In this document: piece by piece, positions 19,948-28,130 of the stretch
Position numbering within the stretch: position 1 is the stretch's first letter
Layout: each line of letters begins with the position of its first letter
Source: an uncultured Sterolibacterium sp.
Lineage (GTDB): Bacteria > Pseudomonadota > Gammaproteobacteria > Burkholderiales > Rhodocyclaceae
Direction: 5' to 3'
NCBI GenBank assembly: GCA_903832735.1
Contig: CAILCO010000109.1
Coordinates: 1-56,018 of the forward strand
Length of the DNA stretch: 56,018 nucleotides
The notes under the pieces: model-generated
Told to the model about the DNA's origin: nothing
What the model saw: only the letters and a program-made list of their open reading frames with translations
Databases searched by the model: none
Position numbers and translations under genes: made by a program

Positions 19948-21077
19948 TGGCCGTCGCGATGCTGGATGGCGATCTCGGTGAATTCCGCGAAGCCGGAGAG
20001 GAAGGCGTCGCAGACATCGGGGTCGAACTGGCGGCCGCGCTCGGCGGCGATGATGGCCCGCGCTTCTTCAAAGCCCATCGGCTCCTTGTAGACCCGCTTC
20101 GAAATCAGCGCATCGAAGACATCGGCCAGCGTCATCAGTCGCGCCGACAGCGGAATCGCGTCGCCGGCGAGGCCGTCCGGATAACCCTGGCCGTCCCAGC
20201 GCTCGTGGTGCCAGTGGGCGATTTCCTTGGCCAGCAGGAGAAACTTCACCGGCTGGGCGATATCCCGCTCGGCCTGTTCTATGGCATCGCTGCCCAGGCG
20301 GGCATGGGTCTTCATGATCGTCCATTCCTCCGCGCTCAACTTGCCCGGCTTCAAGAGGATGGAGTCCGGTATGCCGACCTTGCCGATATCGTGCAGCGGC
20401 GCGGAACTGGCCAGCATGTTGATGTAGGGTTCATCGAGCGTGGCGGAAAAGCGCGGATGCTCGCGCAGCCGGTGGGCCAAGAGGCGCATATAGCTTTGCG
20501 TGCGCAGAATGTGGTTGCCGGTCTCGGGGTCGCGGGTCTCGGCCAGATGCGCCAGGGCGCGGATGGAAACGGTCTGGATCAGTTCGTTCTCCGCCATGCG
20601 TCGCACCACCTCGGCTTCGAGCACGGCATTCTGGTCACTCAGCCAGTCGCGCGCCAGTTTCGCCTGCAACTGGCTCTTCACCCGGGCCAGCACCACGTCG
20701 GGCTTGATCGGCTTGGTGATGTAGTCCGCGGCGCCGTGCTGAAAGCCCCGCTCCTCGTCCCGGGCGTGGTCCAGGGCGGTCAGGAAGATCACCGGGATGT
20801 CGCGCGTATCGGGATTCTGGCGCAACTGGCGCATCACTTCGTAGCCGTCCATCTCCGGCATCATCACGTCGAGCAGAATCAGCGAGGGGCGCGGCTCCTG
20901 GGCAGCGTAACGCAACGCAAGGGCACCGGAACTGGCCGCCTTGACCTTGAACCCCGCGCCGTGCAGCAGATCGCCGAGCACGGCAAGGTTCACCGGCACG
21001 TCGTCGACGATCAGGAGCAGCGATCCCTGGGTCGCGTCGGCAGGGGGTGCGCTGACGTTCATGGAAAATGTATTCAT
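19944..21077 (-). CDS. RpfG-like response regulator with HD-GYP c-di-GMP phosphodiesterase
   Basis: 377 residues. The N-terminal receiver has Asp70 ([15 protein letters not shown]) and a Lys in YITKPIKP. The C-terminal HD-GYP domain has [41 protein letters not shown] and FDPDVCDAF, so the metal ligands and the GYP loop are present and phosphodiesterase activity on c-di-GMP is expected. The Shine-Dalgarno GAGGTAACTG is well placed. The gene sits between cheW (111-bp gap) and the hybrid kinase (4-bp overlap) on the same strand. It probably is an output of the chemosensory or phosphorelay kinase, turning signal into c-di-GMP breakdown. Confidence 0.94.
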   Translation of the reverse strand: MNTFSMNVSAPPADATQGSLLLIVDDVPVNLAVLGDLLHGAGFKVKAASSGALALRYAAQEPRPSLILLDVMMPEMDGYEVMRQLRQNPDTRDIPVIFLTALDHARDEERGFQHGAADYITKPIKPDVVLARVKSQLQAKLARDWLSDQNAVLEAEVVRRMAENELIQTVSIRALAHLAETRDPETGNHILRTQSYMRLLAHRLREHPRFSATLDEPYINMLASSAPLHDIGKVGIPDSILLKPGKLSAEEWTIMKTHARLGSDAIEQAERDIAQPVKFLLLAKEIAHWHHERWDGQGYPDGLAGDAIPLSARLMTLADVFDALISKRVYKEPMGFEEARAIIAAERGRQFDPDVCDAFLSGFAEFTEIAIQHRDGH

Positions 21078-21188
21078 CTCAGTTACCTCGCAATTCTCCT
21101 ATGTTCCCAGTTGCCATCGTGCCGATAGTAACCCCCTTCCATGGCGCATCTGTGCCGGGGGTTCCGCGGTCGCTCAGTTCTCGGCGAC

Positions 21189-21773
21189 TCACGAATCCTT
21201 CGCGACGTCCTTGACGGTCGCCAGCGTGGCGATTTCCTCCACCGATAACACGCGCTGGATATCGAGAATGATCACGAACTTGCCGCCGATCTTGCCCATG
21301 CCGTCGATGAAATCGGCGCGGATCTTGGCGCCGAAGGAAGGTGCCGGCTCGATGTCGGCGGCGGAGACTTCGAGCACTTCCGATACGGCGTCGACCACCA
21401 CGCCGATATCGTGCCGCTCCTCCTCGTTGCCGATCTCGATGATGACGATGCAGGTGCGCCGCGACACCTCGGTCTGCTGCCCGCCGAAGCGTGCCGACAG
21501 ATCGATCACCGGCACCACGCTGCCGCGCAGGTTGATCACGCCGCGGATGAACGCCGGCATCATCGGGATCTCGGTCAGCTGACCATATTCGATGATTTCC
21601 TTGACGTTGAGTATCCCGACCGCGTACATCTCGCCGGAGAGCAGGAAGGTGAGATATTGCGCAATCTCCCCGCTGCCCGCCGCTGCCAGACCTCCCGCCG
21701 CGCCTGCCTTGGCCAGACCCGGCGCATTCTTGCCGCCGCCCGGCCGGCCGGCTTGTTGAACGACTTGTCCCAT
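21189..21773 (-). CDS. cheW: CheW coupling protein
   Basis: 194 residues. A Gly/Ala-rich leader of about 35 residues precedes a standard CheW fold: QYLTFLLSGEMYAVGILNVKEIIEY, EIPMMPAFIRGVINLRGSVVPVIDL, then DIGVVVDAVSEVL and the closing FIDGMGKIGGKFVIILDI. It links chemoreceptors to CheA. The extra low-complexity N-terminus (GRPGGGKNAPGLAKAGAAGG) is longer than in typical CheW (about 160 residues). GGAGAAAATC precedes the ATG. It lies 16 bp downstream of the receptor gene in the che operon. Confidence 0.95.
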   Translation of the reverse strand: MGQVVQQAGRPGGGKNAPGLAKAGAAGGLAAAGSGEIAQYLTFLLSGEMYAVGILNVKEIIEYGQLTEIPMMPAFIRGVINLRGSVVPVIDLSARFGGQQTEVSRRTCIVIIEIGNEEERHDIGVVVDAVSEVLEVSAADIEPAPSFGAKIRADFIDGMGKIGGKFVIILDIQRVLSVEEIATLATVKDVAKDS

Positions 21774-21789
21774 GATTTTCTCCCTGGGC

Positions 21790-23439
21790 TCAGAAGCGTT
21801 CGAAGTCGCCTTCGGAGGCCGACACGGCCGCCAGACGCGTGGCCTGAGAGCGGCTCGCCGCCCGGGGCGCAGCGGCTACGGCGACAGGGCGGGAGGCCCT
21901 CGCCCGCCCGACCACCGCTGCAGCCTGCGCCTCGATCTTGAAGAAAGCCATCAGCTCCTGCAGTTGCTCGGCCTGTCCGCCCATTTCCTCGGCGGTGGCG
22001 GCGAGTTCCTCGGAGGCCGAGGCATTCTGCTGCGTCGCCTTGTTCAATTGCCCCATCGCGCTGTTGATCTGGCCGACCCCGGCGGATTGCTCCTGCGAGG
22101 CGAGGGCGATCTCCTGGACCAGATCGGAAGTCTTCTTGATCGAGGGCACCATCTCGTCGAGCAGTTTGCCCGCCTGTTCGGCCATCTTCACCGAACTTCC
22201 GGCCAGTTGCCCGATCTCCTGCGCCGCCACCTGGCTGCGTTCGGCGAGCTTCCTCACTTCCGCCGCGACCACCGCGAAGCCCTTGCCGTGTTCGCCGGCG
22301 CGCGCCGCCTCGATCGCCGCGTTCAGGGCGAGCAGATTGGTCTGATAGGCGATGTCGTCGATGATGCCGATCTTGCCGGCGATCGACTTCATCGCTTCCA
22401 CGGTATCCTTCACCGCCGTCCCGCCCTGGGTCGCCTCCACCGAACTCTTGGTCGCCATGTTGTCGGTCACCTTGGCATTCTCCGTGTTCTGGGTGATCGA
22501 GGCGGTCATCTGCTCGATGCTCGCCGTGGTCTCCTCGACCGAGGCCGCCTGTTCGGAAGACGACTGCGACAGGGTCTGCGCCGTTGCCGAGACCTGTCCT
22601 GCAGCGTTGGACAGCGCCTCGCTCGCCCCCTTGACCTCGCCGATGATCTGGTTGAGTTTAGCGATCAGGCCTTGCTGGGCGGCGAGCATCTGGCCGATTT
22701 CATCCTTGCCGACGTCCTCGATATGCACCGTGAGATCACCTTCGGCCAGCCGTTGGGTCACATCCAGCGCCTCATTCACCGGACGGGTGATGCTGCGGGT
22801 GATCAACCAGCCCAGGAAGGCGGTGAGCACGATGGCAATCAGCGACAGGATCTCCACGATCAGCTTCGCGGTGGCGGCAGTCTCGGCGGCAGCTTTGCCG
22901 GCATTCACCGCATGTGCAGTCTGTCCAACGCCAAAAGCTTTGCTCGCCTCGATGTAGCCGTTGGCCAGCGGCATGAAGTCGCCGAACAGATACTCGGTCG
23001 CCTTCTGGACGCTGTGCGTCGGCGATGAACTATCGGCCAGGGGGATGATGTGATCGACAGCGGTGCCGTACTTGGCGCGCGTTTCAACCATTTTCGCAAA
23101 GTCAGCTTTGCCGCTCTCCGAGTTGATCATCGGTTTCAGCTTGTCGAGGATCTCGCCATTCCTCTTGCGTAAATTAGCAATGAGCTCGATCTGCGCCTTC
23201 TCGAAAGGCTTGTCGTTAGACAGGATGACGTTGCGGATCGCGCGCGCCATAAGCAGGGTGTTTTCCATGATCTCGTTGGACATCGCCACCTTGGGCATGC
23301 GGTCGTCGACGATGTTGGCCGTGCCTGCCGCCATATCCGAGATGCGCAGTAGCGACACGGCCGAAACCGCGATCAGCATGATCAGCACGATGGCGAAGGC
23401 CATACCGAGTCTCAGGCCGATTTTGAGATTGTTCAACAT
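21790..23439 (-). CDS. Methyl-accepting chemotaxis protein with C-terminal tether
   Basis: 549 residues. Membrane segment about 11-31; periplasmic helical 4HB-type sensor of about 160 residues; second membrane segment about 192-214; HAMP; signalling domain with [20 protein letters not shown] and [18 protein letters not shown] at the tip. Glutamine/glutamate-rich helices ([19 protein letters not shown] and [15 protein letters not shown]) look like methylation sites. An Ala/Arg-rich linker leads to the extreme end DFERF, matching the [acidic]-[aromatic]-x-x-[aromatic] pentapeptide that tethers CheR/CheB. GGAGACATC precedes the start. It lies between cheA and cheW, so it is presumably the dedicated receptor of this CheA. 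Confidence 0.95.
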   Translation of the reverse strand: MLNNLKIGLRLGMAFAIVLIMLIAVSAVSLLRISDMAAGTANIVDDRMPKVAMSNEIMENTLLMARAIRNVILSNDKPFEKAQIELIANLRKRNGEILDKLKPMINSESGKADFAKMVETRAKYGTAVDHIIPLADSSSPTHSVQKATEYLFGDFMPLANGYIEASKAFGVGQTAHAVNAGKAAAETAATAKLIVEILSLIAIVLTAFLGWLITRSITRPVNEALDVTQRLAEGDLTVHIEDVGKDEIGQMLAAQQGLIAKLNQIIGEVKGASEALSNAAGQVSATAQTLSQSSSEQAASVEETTASIEQMTASITQNTENAKVTDNMATKSSVEATQGGTAVKDTVEAMKSIAGKIGIIDDIAYQTNLLALNAAIEAARAGEHGKGFAVVAAEVRKLAERSQVAAQEIGQLAGSSVKMAEQAGKLLDEMVPSIKKTSDLVQEIALASQEQSAGVGQINSAMGQLNKATQQNASASEELAATAEEMGGQAEQLQELMAFFKIEAQAAAVVGRARASRPVAVAAAPRAASRSQATRLAAVSASEGDFERF

Positions 23440-23500
23440 AATGATGTCTCCGAGTTGAAGATGAAGAGTGAAGCAAGCAGGAAAGAGTTGCGGTTCATGA

Positions 23501-25693
23501 TCAGTGCATCTCGAGCCGGCGGCTGCCGGTGTTGCCGTGCGACAGCAGCTCCTCGGCTCGCGCGCAGCGGCTGACCAGGGCCTGGATGTCGAGAATCAGG
23601 GCAACTTCGCCGCTGCCCAGGATGGTCGAGCCGCCGATCCCGCGCATGTTGCGGAACAGCGCGCCCAGTGGCTTGATCACGGTCTGGAATTCGCCCATCA
23701 ACTGGTCGACGACGATGCCCGCCTTCTTGCCGGCATACTGCACCACCACGGCGTTTTCGCGCGGCGGGCGACTCCCTGGCACCTCGAACAGTTCGCGCAG
23801 GCGGACGAAGGGCAGCACCTCGCCGCGCAAATTGAGATAGTCGCGGTCGACGCTGGTATTACTAAGTTCTATGCACTCGACGACCATGTCGAGCGGAATC
23901 ACGTAGGACGACTTGCCCACGCCGGTGAGGAAACCGTCGATGATGGCCAGCGTCAGCGGCAGGCGGATGGTGAAGCGCGAGCCCTCCCCGGCGGCCGTGG
24001 TGACCTCCACCGAGCCGCGCAGGGCGGCGATGTTCTTGCGCACCACGTCCATGCCGACGCCGCGACCGGAAAGATTGGTGACCTTGTCGACGGTGGAAAA
24101 ACCGGCTGCGAAGATCAGATTGACGATCTCCTCTTCGGACAGAATCTGGCCGGGCTGGATGATGCCCTTCTCCAGCGCCTTGGCCTGGATCCGCTCGACG
24201 TTGAGTCCGCCGCCGTCATCGCCCACCTCGATCACGATGCTGCCCGAGTCGTGGTAGGCGTTGAGTTCCACCCGGCCCTTTACCGGCTTGCCGGCGGCGG
24301 CGCGCGCCGCGGCCGATTCTATGCCGTGGTCCATGGCGTTTCTGACCAGATGCAGCAGCGGGTCGCCGATCCTTTCAACGACCGACTTGTCGAGTTCGGT
24401 CTCGGCGCCGGTGATCACCAGTTCGATCTCCTTGCCCAGTTCCTTGGAGACGTCGCGGGCGACGCGGTGGAAGCGGTTGAAGGTCTCGCCGATCTGGACC
24501 ATGCGCAGTTGCAGCGCCGAGTCGCGGATGCTCTCGACCAGCCGGCTGAGCACAGAGGTGGCCTCGACCAGCGTTCCCTCGCCGCTCTTCTTCGCCAGCA
24601 GGTTGGCGGAAGCGCCGGCGATCACCAGTTCGCCGACCAGGTCGATCAACTGGTCGAGCTTGTCGGCATGGACGCGGATCAGGTTCGATTCGGCCGCCTT
24701 CTTCTCCGACACGCTCTTCTGCTTGGCCACGGCGGCCTCGACCAGTTCCGGCTGCAGCGCATCCTGCTGCACCAGGATGTCTCCCAATTGCCCGGCATCG
24801 GGCTCGCGCGACTGGATCTTCAGGCCGGCGTCGAGTTCCTCCGGGGTGAGCGCGCCGCTCCTGACCAGGATCTCGCCCAGGCGCATGGTCTCTTCGGGCA
24901 AGGCGTCCATCAGTTGCAGGAAGTCGGCGAGCTTGCTGTTCGGCGGCAGGATGCGCAACTCGCAGTCGTCGCGGCAGAAGGCGAAGACCTTCTCGATCTC
25001 CGCCTTCGTCGCATGGCTCCTGAAGCTGATCTCGAAGCCGAGGTAGCAGCACTCCGGATCCATCTGCTCGGCTTCTGGCAATGCGTCGGTAAGCGTCGTG
25101 AGATGCGCGATTTCGCCCAGGTTGAGCAGATAGCGCAGATAGGACAAGGGTTCCATGCCCATCTTCAGCACGTCCCGGCCGAAGCGGATGGAGATGTGCC
25201 AGCAGTCGTAGGTGGCTCGTTCGCGGTCGCCGCGCTCTATGTCTCCGCCCCCCTCCTCGGCCTCGGCCAATTTGTTGCCGCCGCTGCCGCTGCCGGCCGG
25301 CGCCGGCCCGCCGAGGAAGGGCCGGAGTTCTTCGGCGATGGCCGCGCCCGCCTGCTTCAGTTGCTCGCTCGGTTCGTGCTCGCCCGACAAGACCAGGGTA
25401 AGCAGTGCGCCGATATGATCGCAACCTCTGAGCAGCGCGGAGATCATCTCGCCGCCGACCTCGATCTGGCCATTCCTGAGGCGGTCGAGGACGTTTTCCA
25501 GGATGTGGGTGAACTGCTCGACCGAGTGGATCTCGACCACCCCGGCGCCGCCCTTGATGGTGTGGGCGGCGCGGAATACGGCGTTGATCGTCTCGGGATC
25601 GCGGTCGCCCTGTTCGAGCTGCATCAGCCCGCTCTCCATGGCCTCCAACTGCTCCCGAGCCTCGATGGAAAAAACGCTGAGTACTTCATCCAT
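23501..25693 (-). CDS. cheA: CheA kinase with two MshEN-like motifs before the dimerisation domain
   Basis: 730 residues from the chosen ATG at 25693, which has CGGAGA upstream. The frame stays open to 25816, but that part translates a dispersed repeat. P1 (Hpt) has His44 in [14 protein letters not shown]2-like domain spans about 160-255. Two 24-residue repeats follow (271-294, starting [10 protein letters not shown], and 302-325, starting [10 protein letters not shown]), each ending in Gln; they match the RLGxxLVxxG...LxxxLxxQ pattern of c-di-GMP-binding MshEN domains. P3 is at about 335-405; the P4 kinase has [18 protein letters not shown] and [10 protein letters not shown]5 is the CheW-like C-terminus. 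It phosphorylates CheY and possibly the regulators nearby. It lies 61 bp upstream of the receptor gene. Confidence 0.95.
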   Translation of the reverse strand: MDEVLSVFSIEAREQLEAMESGLMQLEQGDRDPETINAVFRAAHTIKGGAGVVEIHSVEQFTHILENVLDRLRNGQIEVGGEMISALLRGCDHIGALLTLVLSGEHEPSEQLKQAGAAIAEELRPFLGGPAPAGSGSGGNKLAEAEEGGGDIERGDRERATYDCWHISIRFGRDVLKMGMEPLSYLRYLLNLGEIAHLTTLTDALPEAEQMDPECCYLGFEISFRSHATKAEIEKVFAFCRDDCELRILPPNSKLADFLQLMDALPEETMRLGEILVRSGALTPEELDAGLKIQSREPDAGQLGDILVQQDALQPELVEAAVAKQKSVSEKKAAESNLIRVHADKLDQLIDLVGELVIAGASANLLAKKSGEGTLVEATSVLSRLVESIRDSALQLRMVQIGETFNRFHRVARDVSKELGKEIELVITGAETELDKSVVERIGDPLLHLVRNAMDHGIESAAARAAAGKPVKGRVELNAYHDSGSIVIEVGDDGGGLNVERIQAKALEKGIIQPGQILSEEEIVNLIFAAGFSTVDKVTNLSGRGVGMDVVRKNIAALRGSVEVTTAAGEGSRFTIRLPLTLAIIDGFLTGVGKSSYVIPLDMVVECIELSNTSVDRDYLNLRGEVLPFVRLRELFEVPGSRPPRENAVVVQYAGKKAGIVVDQLMGEFQTVIKPLGALFRNMRGIGGSTILGSGEVALILDIQALVSRCARAEELLSHGNTGSRRLEMH

Positions 25694-25740
25694 GATGGTC
25701 TCCGGCTTTAGTGCGAAATACGTTGCCAAGCGCACTGTGT

Positions 25741-25815
25741 CAGGTTCGAGCGCAGCGAGCTGGTTAGTAGCCTCCCCGCGCGGGGAGGATGGGAGGGGCG
25801 GGCCCAAATTGGGCA
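25741..25815. repeat. GC-rich palindromic intergenic repeat upstream of cheA
   Basis: Contains a perfect 16-bp palindrome CTCCCCGCGCGGGGAG (25772-25787) followed by GGGAGGGGCGGGCCC. Translation gives the low-complexity PPLPSSPRGEATNQ type peptide that such repeats produce in many proteobacterial genomes, which is why the longer cheA start is rejected. It may also act as an attenuator between the STAS gene and cheA. Confidence 0.6.
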
Positions 25816-25886
25816 TTTCACATCCGCAAGCATTACGAAACTCATCAACTTCACTGTGTGGGGTGGGTTCATCGGAGCCATGACCG

Positions 25887-26216
25887 CTAACGCCTTTCGT
25901 TGGCTGGAATCACCAGCGGATCGCCAAAGTAGGCCACCATGTTGAAGAACTCGATCACTTCGCGTACCGCCAGGCTGTGCCCGACGATGGCGAAGGCATG
26001 GCCCTGCGTCCGGCTCTCGCGCTTGGCCAGCGCCAGCAACTGCACGCCTGCGCTATCGATCTGGCCGACATGCGAGAGGTCGAGTTCCAGCACCGGGCTG
26101 GCGCGCACGCCGTCGATCAGGCGCTCCTTGATCTCGGCCGCGTGATAGATGGTCAGGTCGCCATCGACGGTGAGGCGGGTGGCGCCGTCTATGGTGGTTT
26201 GCGTGGAAAATTCCAT
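25887..26216 (-). CDS. STAS-domain protein of the che operon
   Basis: 109 residues with a single STAS fold: TRLTVDGDLTIYHAAEIKERL, LELDLSHVGQIDSAGVQLLA, then HAFAIVGHSLAVREVIEFF. The Ser in DSAGVQ (residue 56) is at the position phosphorylated in anti-sigma-factor antagonists such as SpoIIAA. No partner-switching kinase gene is seen nearby, so its partner is unknown; STAS proteins are frequent in chemosensory operons that control functions other than swimming. GGGAGA precedes the start. It lies 14 bp after the MCP/CheZ-like gene and about 190 bp before the cheA start. Confidence 0.9.
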   Translation of the reverse strand: MEFSTQTTIDGATRLTVDGDLTIYHAAEIKERLIDGVRASPVLELDLSHVGQIDSAGVQLLALAKRESRTQGHAFAIVGHSLAVREVIEFFNMVAYFGDPLVIPANERR

Positions 26217-26230
26217 CCTCTGTCTCCCGA

Positions 26231-27499
26231 TCAGAACAGTTCTATTCTTGGCCCGGACTTGGGTGCCGCGGCACCGCTGTTGGTCGCGCCGTTATGTCTG
26301 TCGCGCTGCGCATCCATGACGTAGCTGCTGTAGAGCTGGTCGAGATGTTCGGCCAGCGGCTGCAACACGAAGTGCGGATCCTCCAGCTGCGCGAGCCGGC
26401 CGGCCAGGAGCGTGGCGTGGCTGTCGAGGCGCTTCAAGGCATCTATCACCTGTTCCATCTGCTGCCGGGTCACGTCCTGAAACTGCACGCTGGCCATCGC
26501 CGACATCAGCATCTCGGTGAGTTGCTGGCTGCTCCCGGTGATGGTGCTCACCACCACCGCTTCGTGCTCGGTCACTTCCCTGTAGCTCTTGCCCAGATCG
26601 TCCAGTTGGGCGGCGAAGCTCTCCAGCGCTTCGCGCTCCGAACTGGTGTTGTCCTGGGACAACTGGTCCTGGAATTGCCCCTCGATGGAGTTGGCGACGG
26701 CCTGGATGCCGCGGCTGATCTGGCCGACGGCCTTGTCGGTCTCGCCGGAGAGCTTGCGCACTTCGTCGGCGACCACGGCGAAGCCGCGGCCGGCTTCGCC
26801 GGCGCGGGCAGCCTCGATCGCGGCATTCAGGGCGAGCAGATTGGTCTGCCCGGAGATATGCTTGATCAGGTCGACCAGGGTTCCCAGCGAGCGCGCTTCC
26901 TTGACCACCTGGCCGATCCGTTCCCGGTCACTCAGTGCCGTACTGATGCGCTGCTGGATGTAGCTCTCCAAAGTGGAGATCAGGATCCGGTTGCGGCCGA
27001 TGCGGTCGTCGGAGGCTGCGAGCAGCTTGTTCGATTCGGCGCTGGTGGTTTCGACGAAGCCGCTCAGGCGGGAGATGATCTCGTCTATGCCCTGCAGCCG
27101 GCTGGCGATGTCGAAGGCCGCTTTTTCGGTTTCACCGACCACGCCGCTAAGCTGGCCGCGCACCACATCGTTGAAGCCTTGCACGCCGCGCAATTCCTCG
27201 GCCACCTGTTCGGCGGCGCTGATGCAACTGGCCGTGCGCGCGGCAGCTTCCTCCTGTACTTTGCGCGCGCCGAACAGCCAGTCGCGGTAGACGGTCATCG
27301 AGACCGTGCGCTCGCAGACAAATGATGCCAACACCACCACCATGATGCCGATGGCGTCGCCAAAGGCGTGGGAAAATCCCAGCGCATGCCATGTTTCGTC
27401 AACCCAGTCATGACCCAGGTAGACGCACACCGCGGCGACCAATCCAACGCCCGTCGCGGCAGCCAGGGTGCGCCGGAAGATGACGCGGCGGAAACTCAT
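26231..27499 (-). CDS. Membrane chemoreceptor-like protein with CheZ-like phosphatase motif
   Basis: 422 residues. Two membrane segments (about 12-30 and 47-62) with only a short loop between them, no periplasmic sensor and no HAMP. Then comes an MCP signalling tip ([38 protein letters not shown]). The region after it (about 325-365) contains [20 protein letters not shown], which resembles the CheZ active-site helix FQDLTGQ, with the acidic (Asp342) and glutamine (Gln346) positions preserved. The chain ends PRIELF; CheZ proteins also use a C-terminal peptide to hold CheY. No separate cheZ or cheC is seen in the window. It is coupled to cheY by a TGATG overlap, supporting a role in CheY dephosphorylation (inference). 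Confidence 0.85.
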   Translation of the reverse strand: MSFRRVIFRRTLAAATGVGLVAAVCVYLGHDWVDETWHALGFSHAFGDAIGIMVVVLASFVCERTVSMTVYRDWLFGARKVQEEAAARTASCISAAEQVAEELRGVQGFNDVVRGQLSGVVGETEKAAFDIASRLQGIDEIISRLSGFVETTSAESNKLLAASDDRIGRNRILISTLESYIQQRISTALSDRERIGQVVKEARSLGTLVDLIKHISGQTNLLALNAAIEAARAGEAGRGFAVVADEVRKLSGETDKAVGQISRGIQAVANSIEGQFQDQLSQDNTSSEREALESFAAQLDDLGKSYREVTEHEAVVVSTITGSSQQLTEMLMSAMASVQFQDVTRQQMEQVIDALKRLDSHATLLAGRLAQLEDPHFVLQPLAEHLDQLYSSYVMDAQRDRHNGATNSGAAAPKSGPRIELF

Positions 27500-27864
27500 C
27501 AGCGAATCACGAGCTTGATCGTGGCGAGCAATTCGTCGGCGGTGGCCGGCTTGACCAGCCAGCCCGAGGCGCCCGCGGCCTTGGCTTCCTGGCGCTTGAT
27601 CTGCTGCGACTCGGTGGTCAGGAAGAGGATGGGCATGAACTTGTAGTTCGGCAGGCTGCGTACCGCCTTGATGAACTCGATGCCGTTCATGCCGGGCATG
27701 TTGAGGTCGGTGATCAGGAGGTCGACCTTCACCCCGCTCTTGAATTTGGCCAGGCCGTCGGCGGCATTACTGGCCTTTTCGACGCTGTAGCCGGCCTTGG
27801 TGAGTATGTTGGAGATCGACAACAGGATCGTCGCCGAATCGTCCACCAGCATGATCGTGCTCAT
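27499..27864 (-). CDS. cheY: CheY single-domain response regulator
   Basis: 121 residues forming only a receiver: LVDDSAT with Asp8/Asp9, phospho-acceptor Asp53 ([13 protein letters not shown]), Thr in ILFLTTES and Lys in GWLVKPA. It is the first gene of the long minus-strand chemosensory operon (cheY, MCP/CheZ-like, STAS, cheA, mcp, cheW, HD-GYP, hybrid kinase). GAGGGG lies 6 bp upstream of the ATG. The stop overlaps the next start by one base. Whether it acts on the flagellar motor cannot be told from the window; no flagellar genes are present here. Confidence 0.95.
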   Translation of the reverse strand: MSTIMLVDDSATILLSISNILTKAGYSVEKASNAADGLAKFKSGVKVDLLITDLNMPGMNGIEFIKAVRSLPNYKFMPILFLTTESQQIKRQEAKAAGASGWLVKPATADELLATIKLVIR

Positions 27865-28130
27865 AGCGCCCCTCGTCGTAGGGAGGCGTCAGACCTCGCC
27901 CAGCATATGTCGACGCGAGGCCCGCCCCAGTGAGCGCCATGATCGCAGAGCGGCGGGATTTTGTTTATCCGTGAATAACGCAACAAATTGCGGAAACTAC
28001 GTAGTCGCGCAGGGTCGTGGTTGTCGCCGCGGGCATCAAGAAAACAAGCTATGGGCTAGGCCATTAGTCATATAAAATACCCGCTTCGATTGTGGTAGTT
28101 CATCGTAGATAGAGCGGGGGCCTCGCAACT
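27865..28130. other. Divergent control region between cheY and a hybrid kinase
   Basis: 266 bp without a gene (305 bp if the kinase starts at GTG 28170). It holds the second copy of the 38-bp element and, toward the kinase, a TATAAA (28071-28076) about 55 bp before the proposed TTG start. No good -35 accompanies it, consistent with an activated promoter. On the cheY side a TATGCT-like hexamer is seen near 27905. Confidence 0.5.
27970..28007. promoter_or_regulatory. 38-bp conserved element, copy B (upstream of cheY operon)
   Basis: Same orientation and 33/38 identity with the element at 15213-15250, including the palindrome ACTACGTAGT (27996-28005) and the TTGCGG block. It lies 106 bp upstream of cheY, a distance similar to that between copy A and cheR, which suggests that one regulator controls both che operons. 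Confidence 0.7.

Noticed and set aside
23504-25711. 735-codon plus-strand frame opposite cheA
   Set aside because: Antisense shadow of cheA, with low-complexity residues and no recognisable motif.
25694-25816. 41 extra N-terminal codons for CheA
   Set aside because: They translate a GC-rich palindromic repeat and lack a ribosome site, while ATG 25693 has CGGAGA at ideal spacing and starts the conserved P1 sequence.
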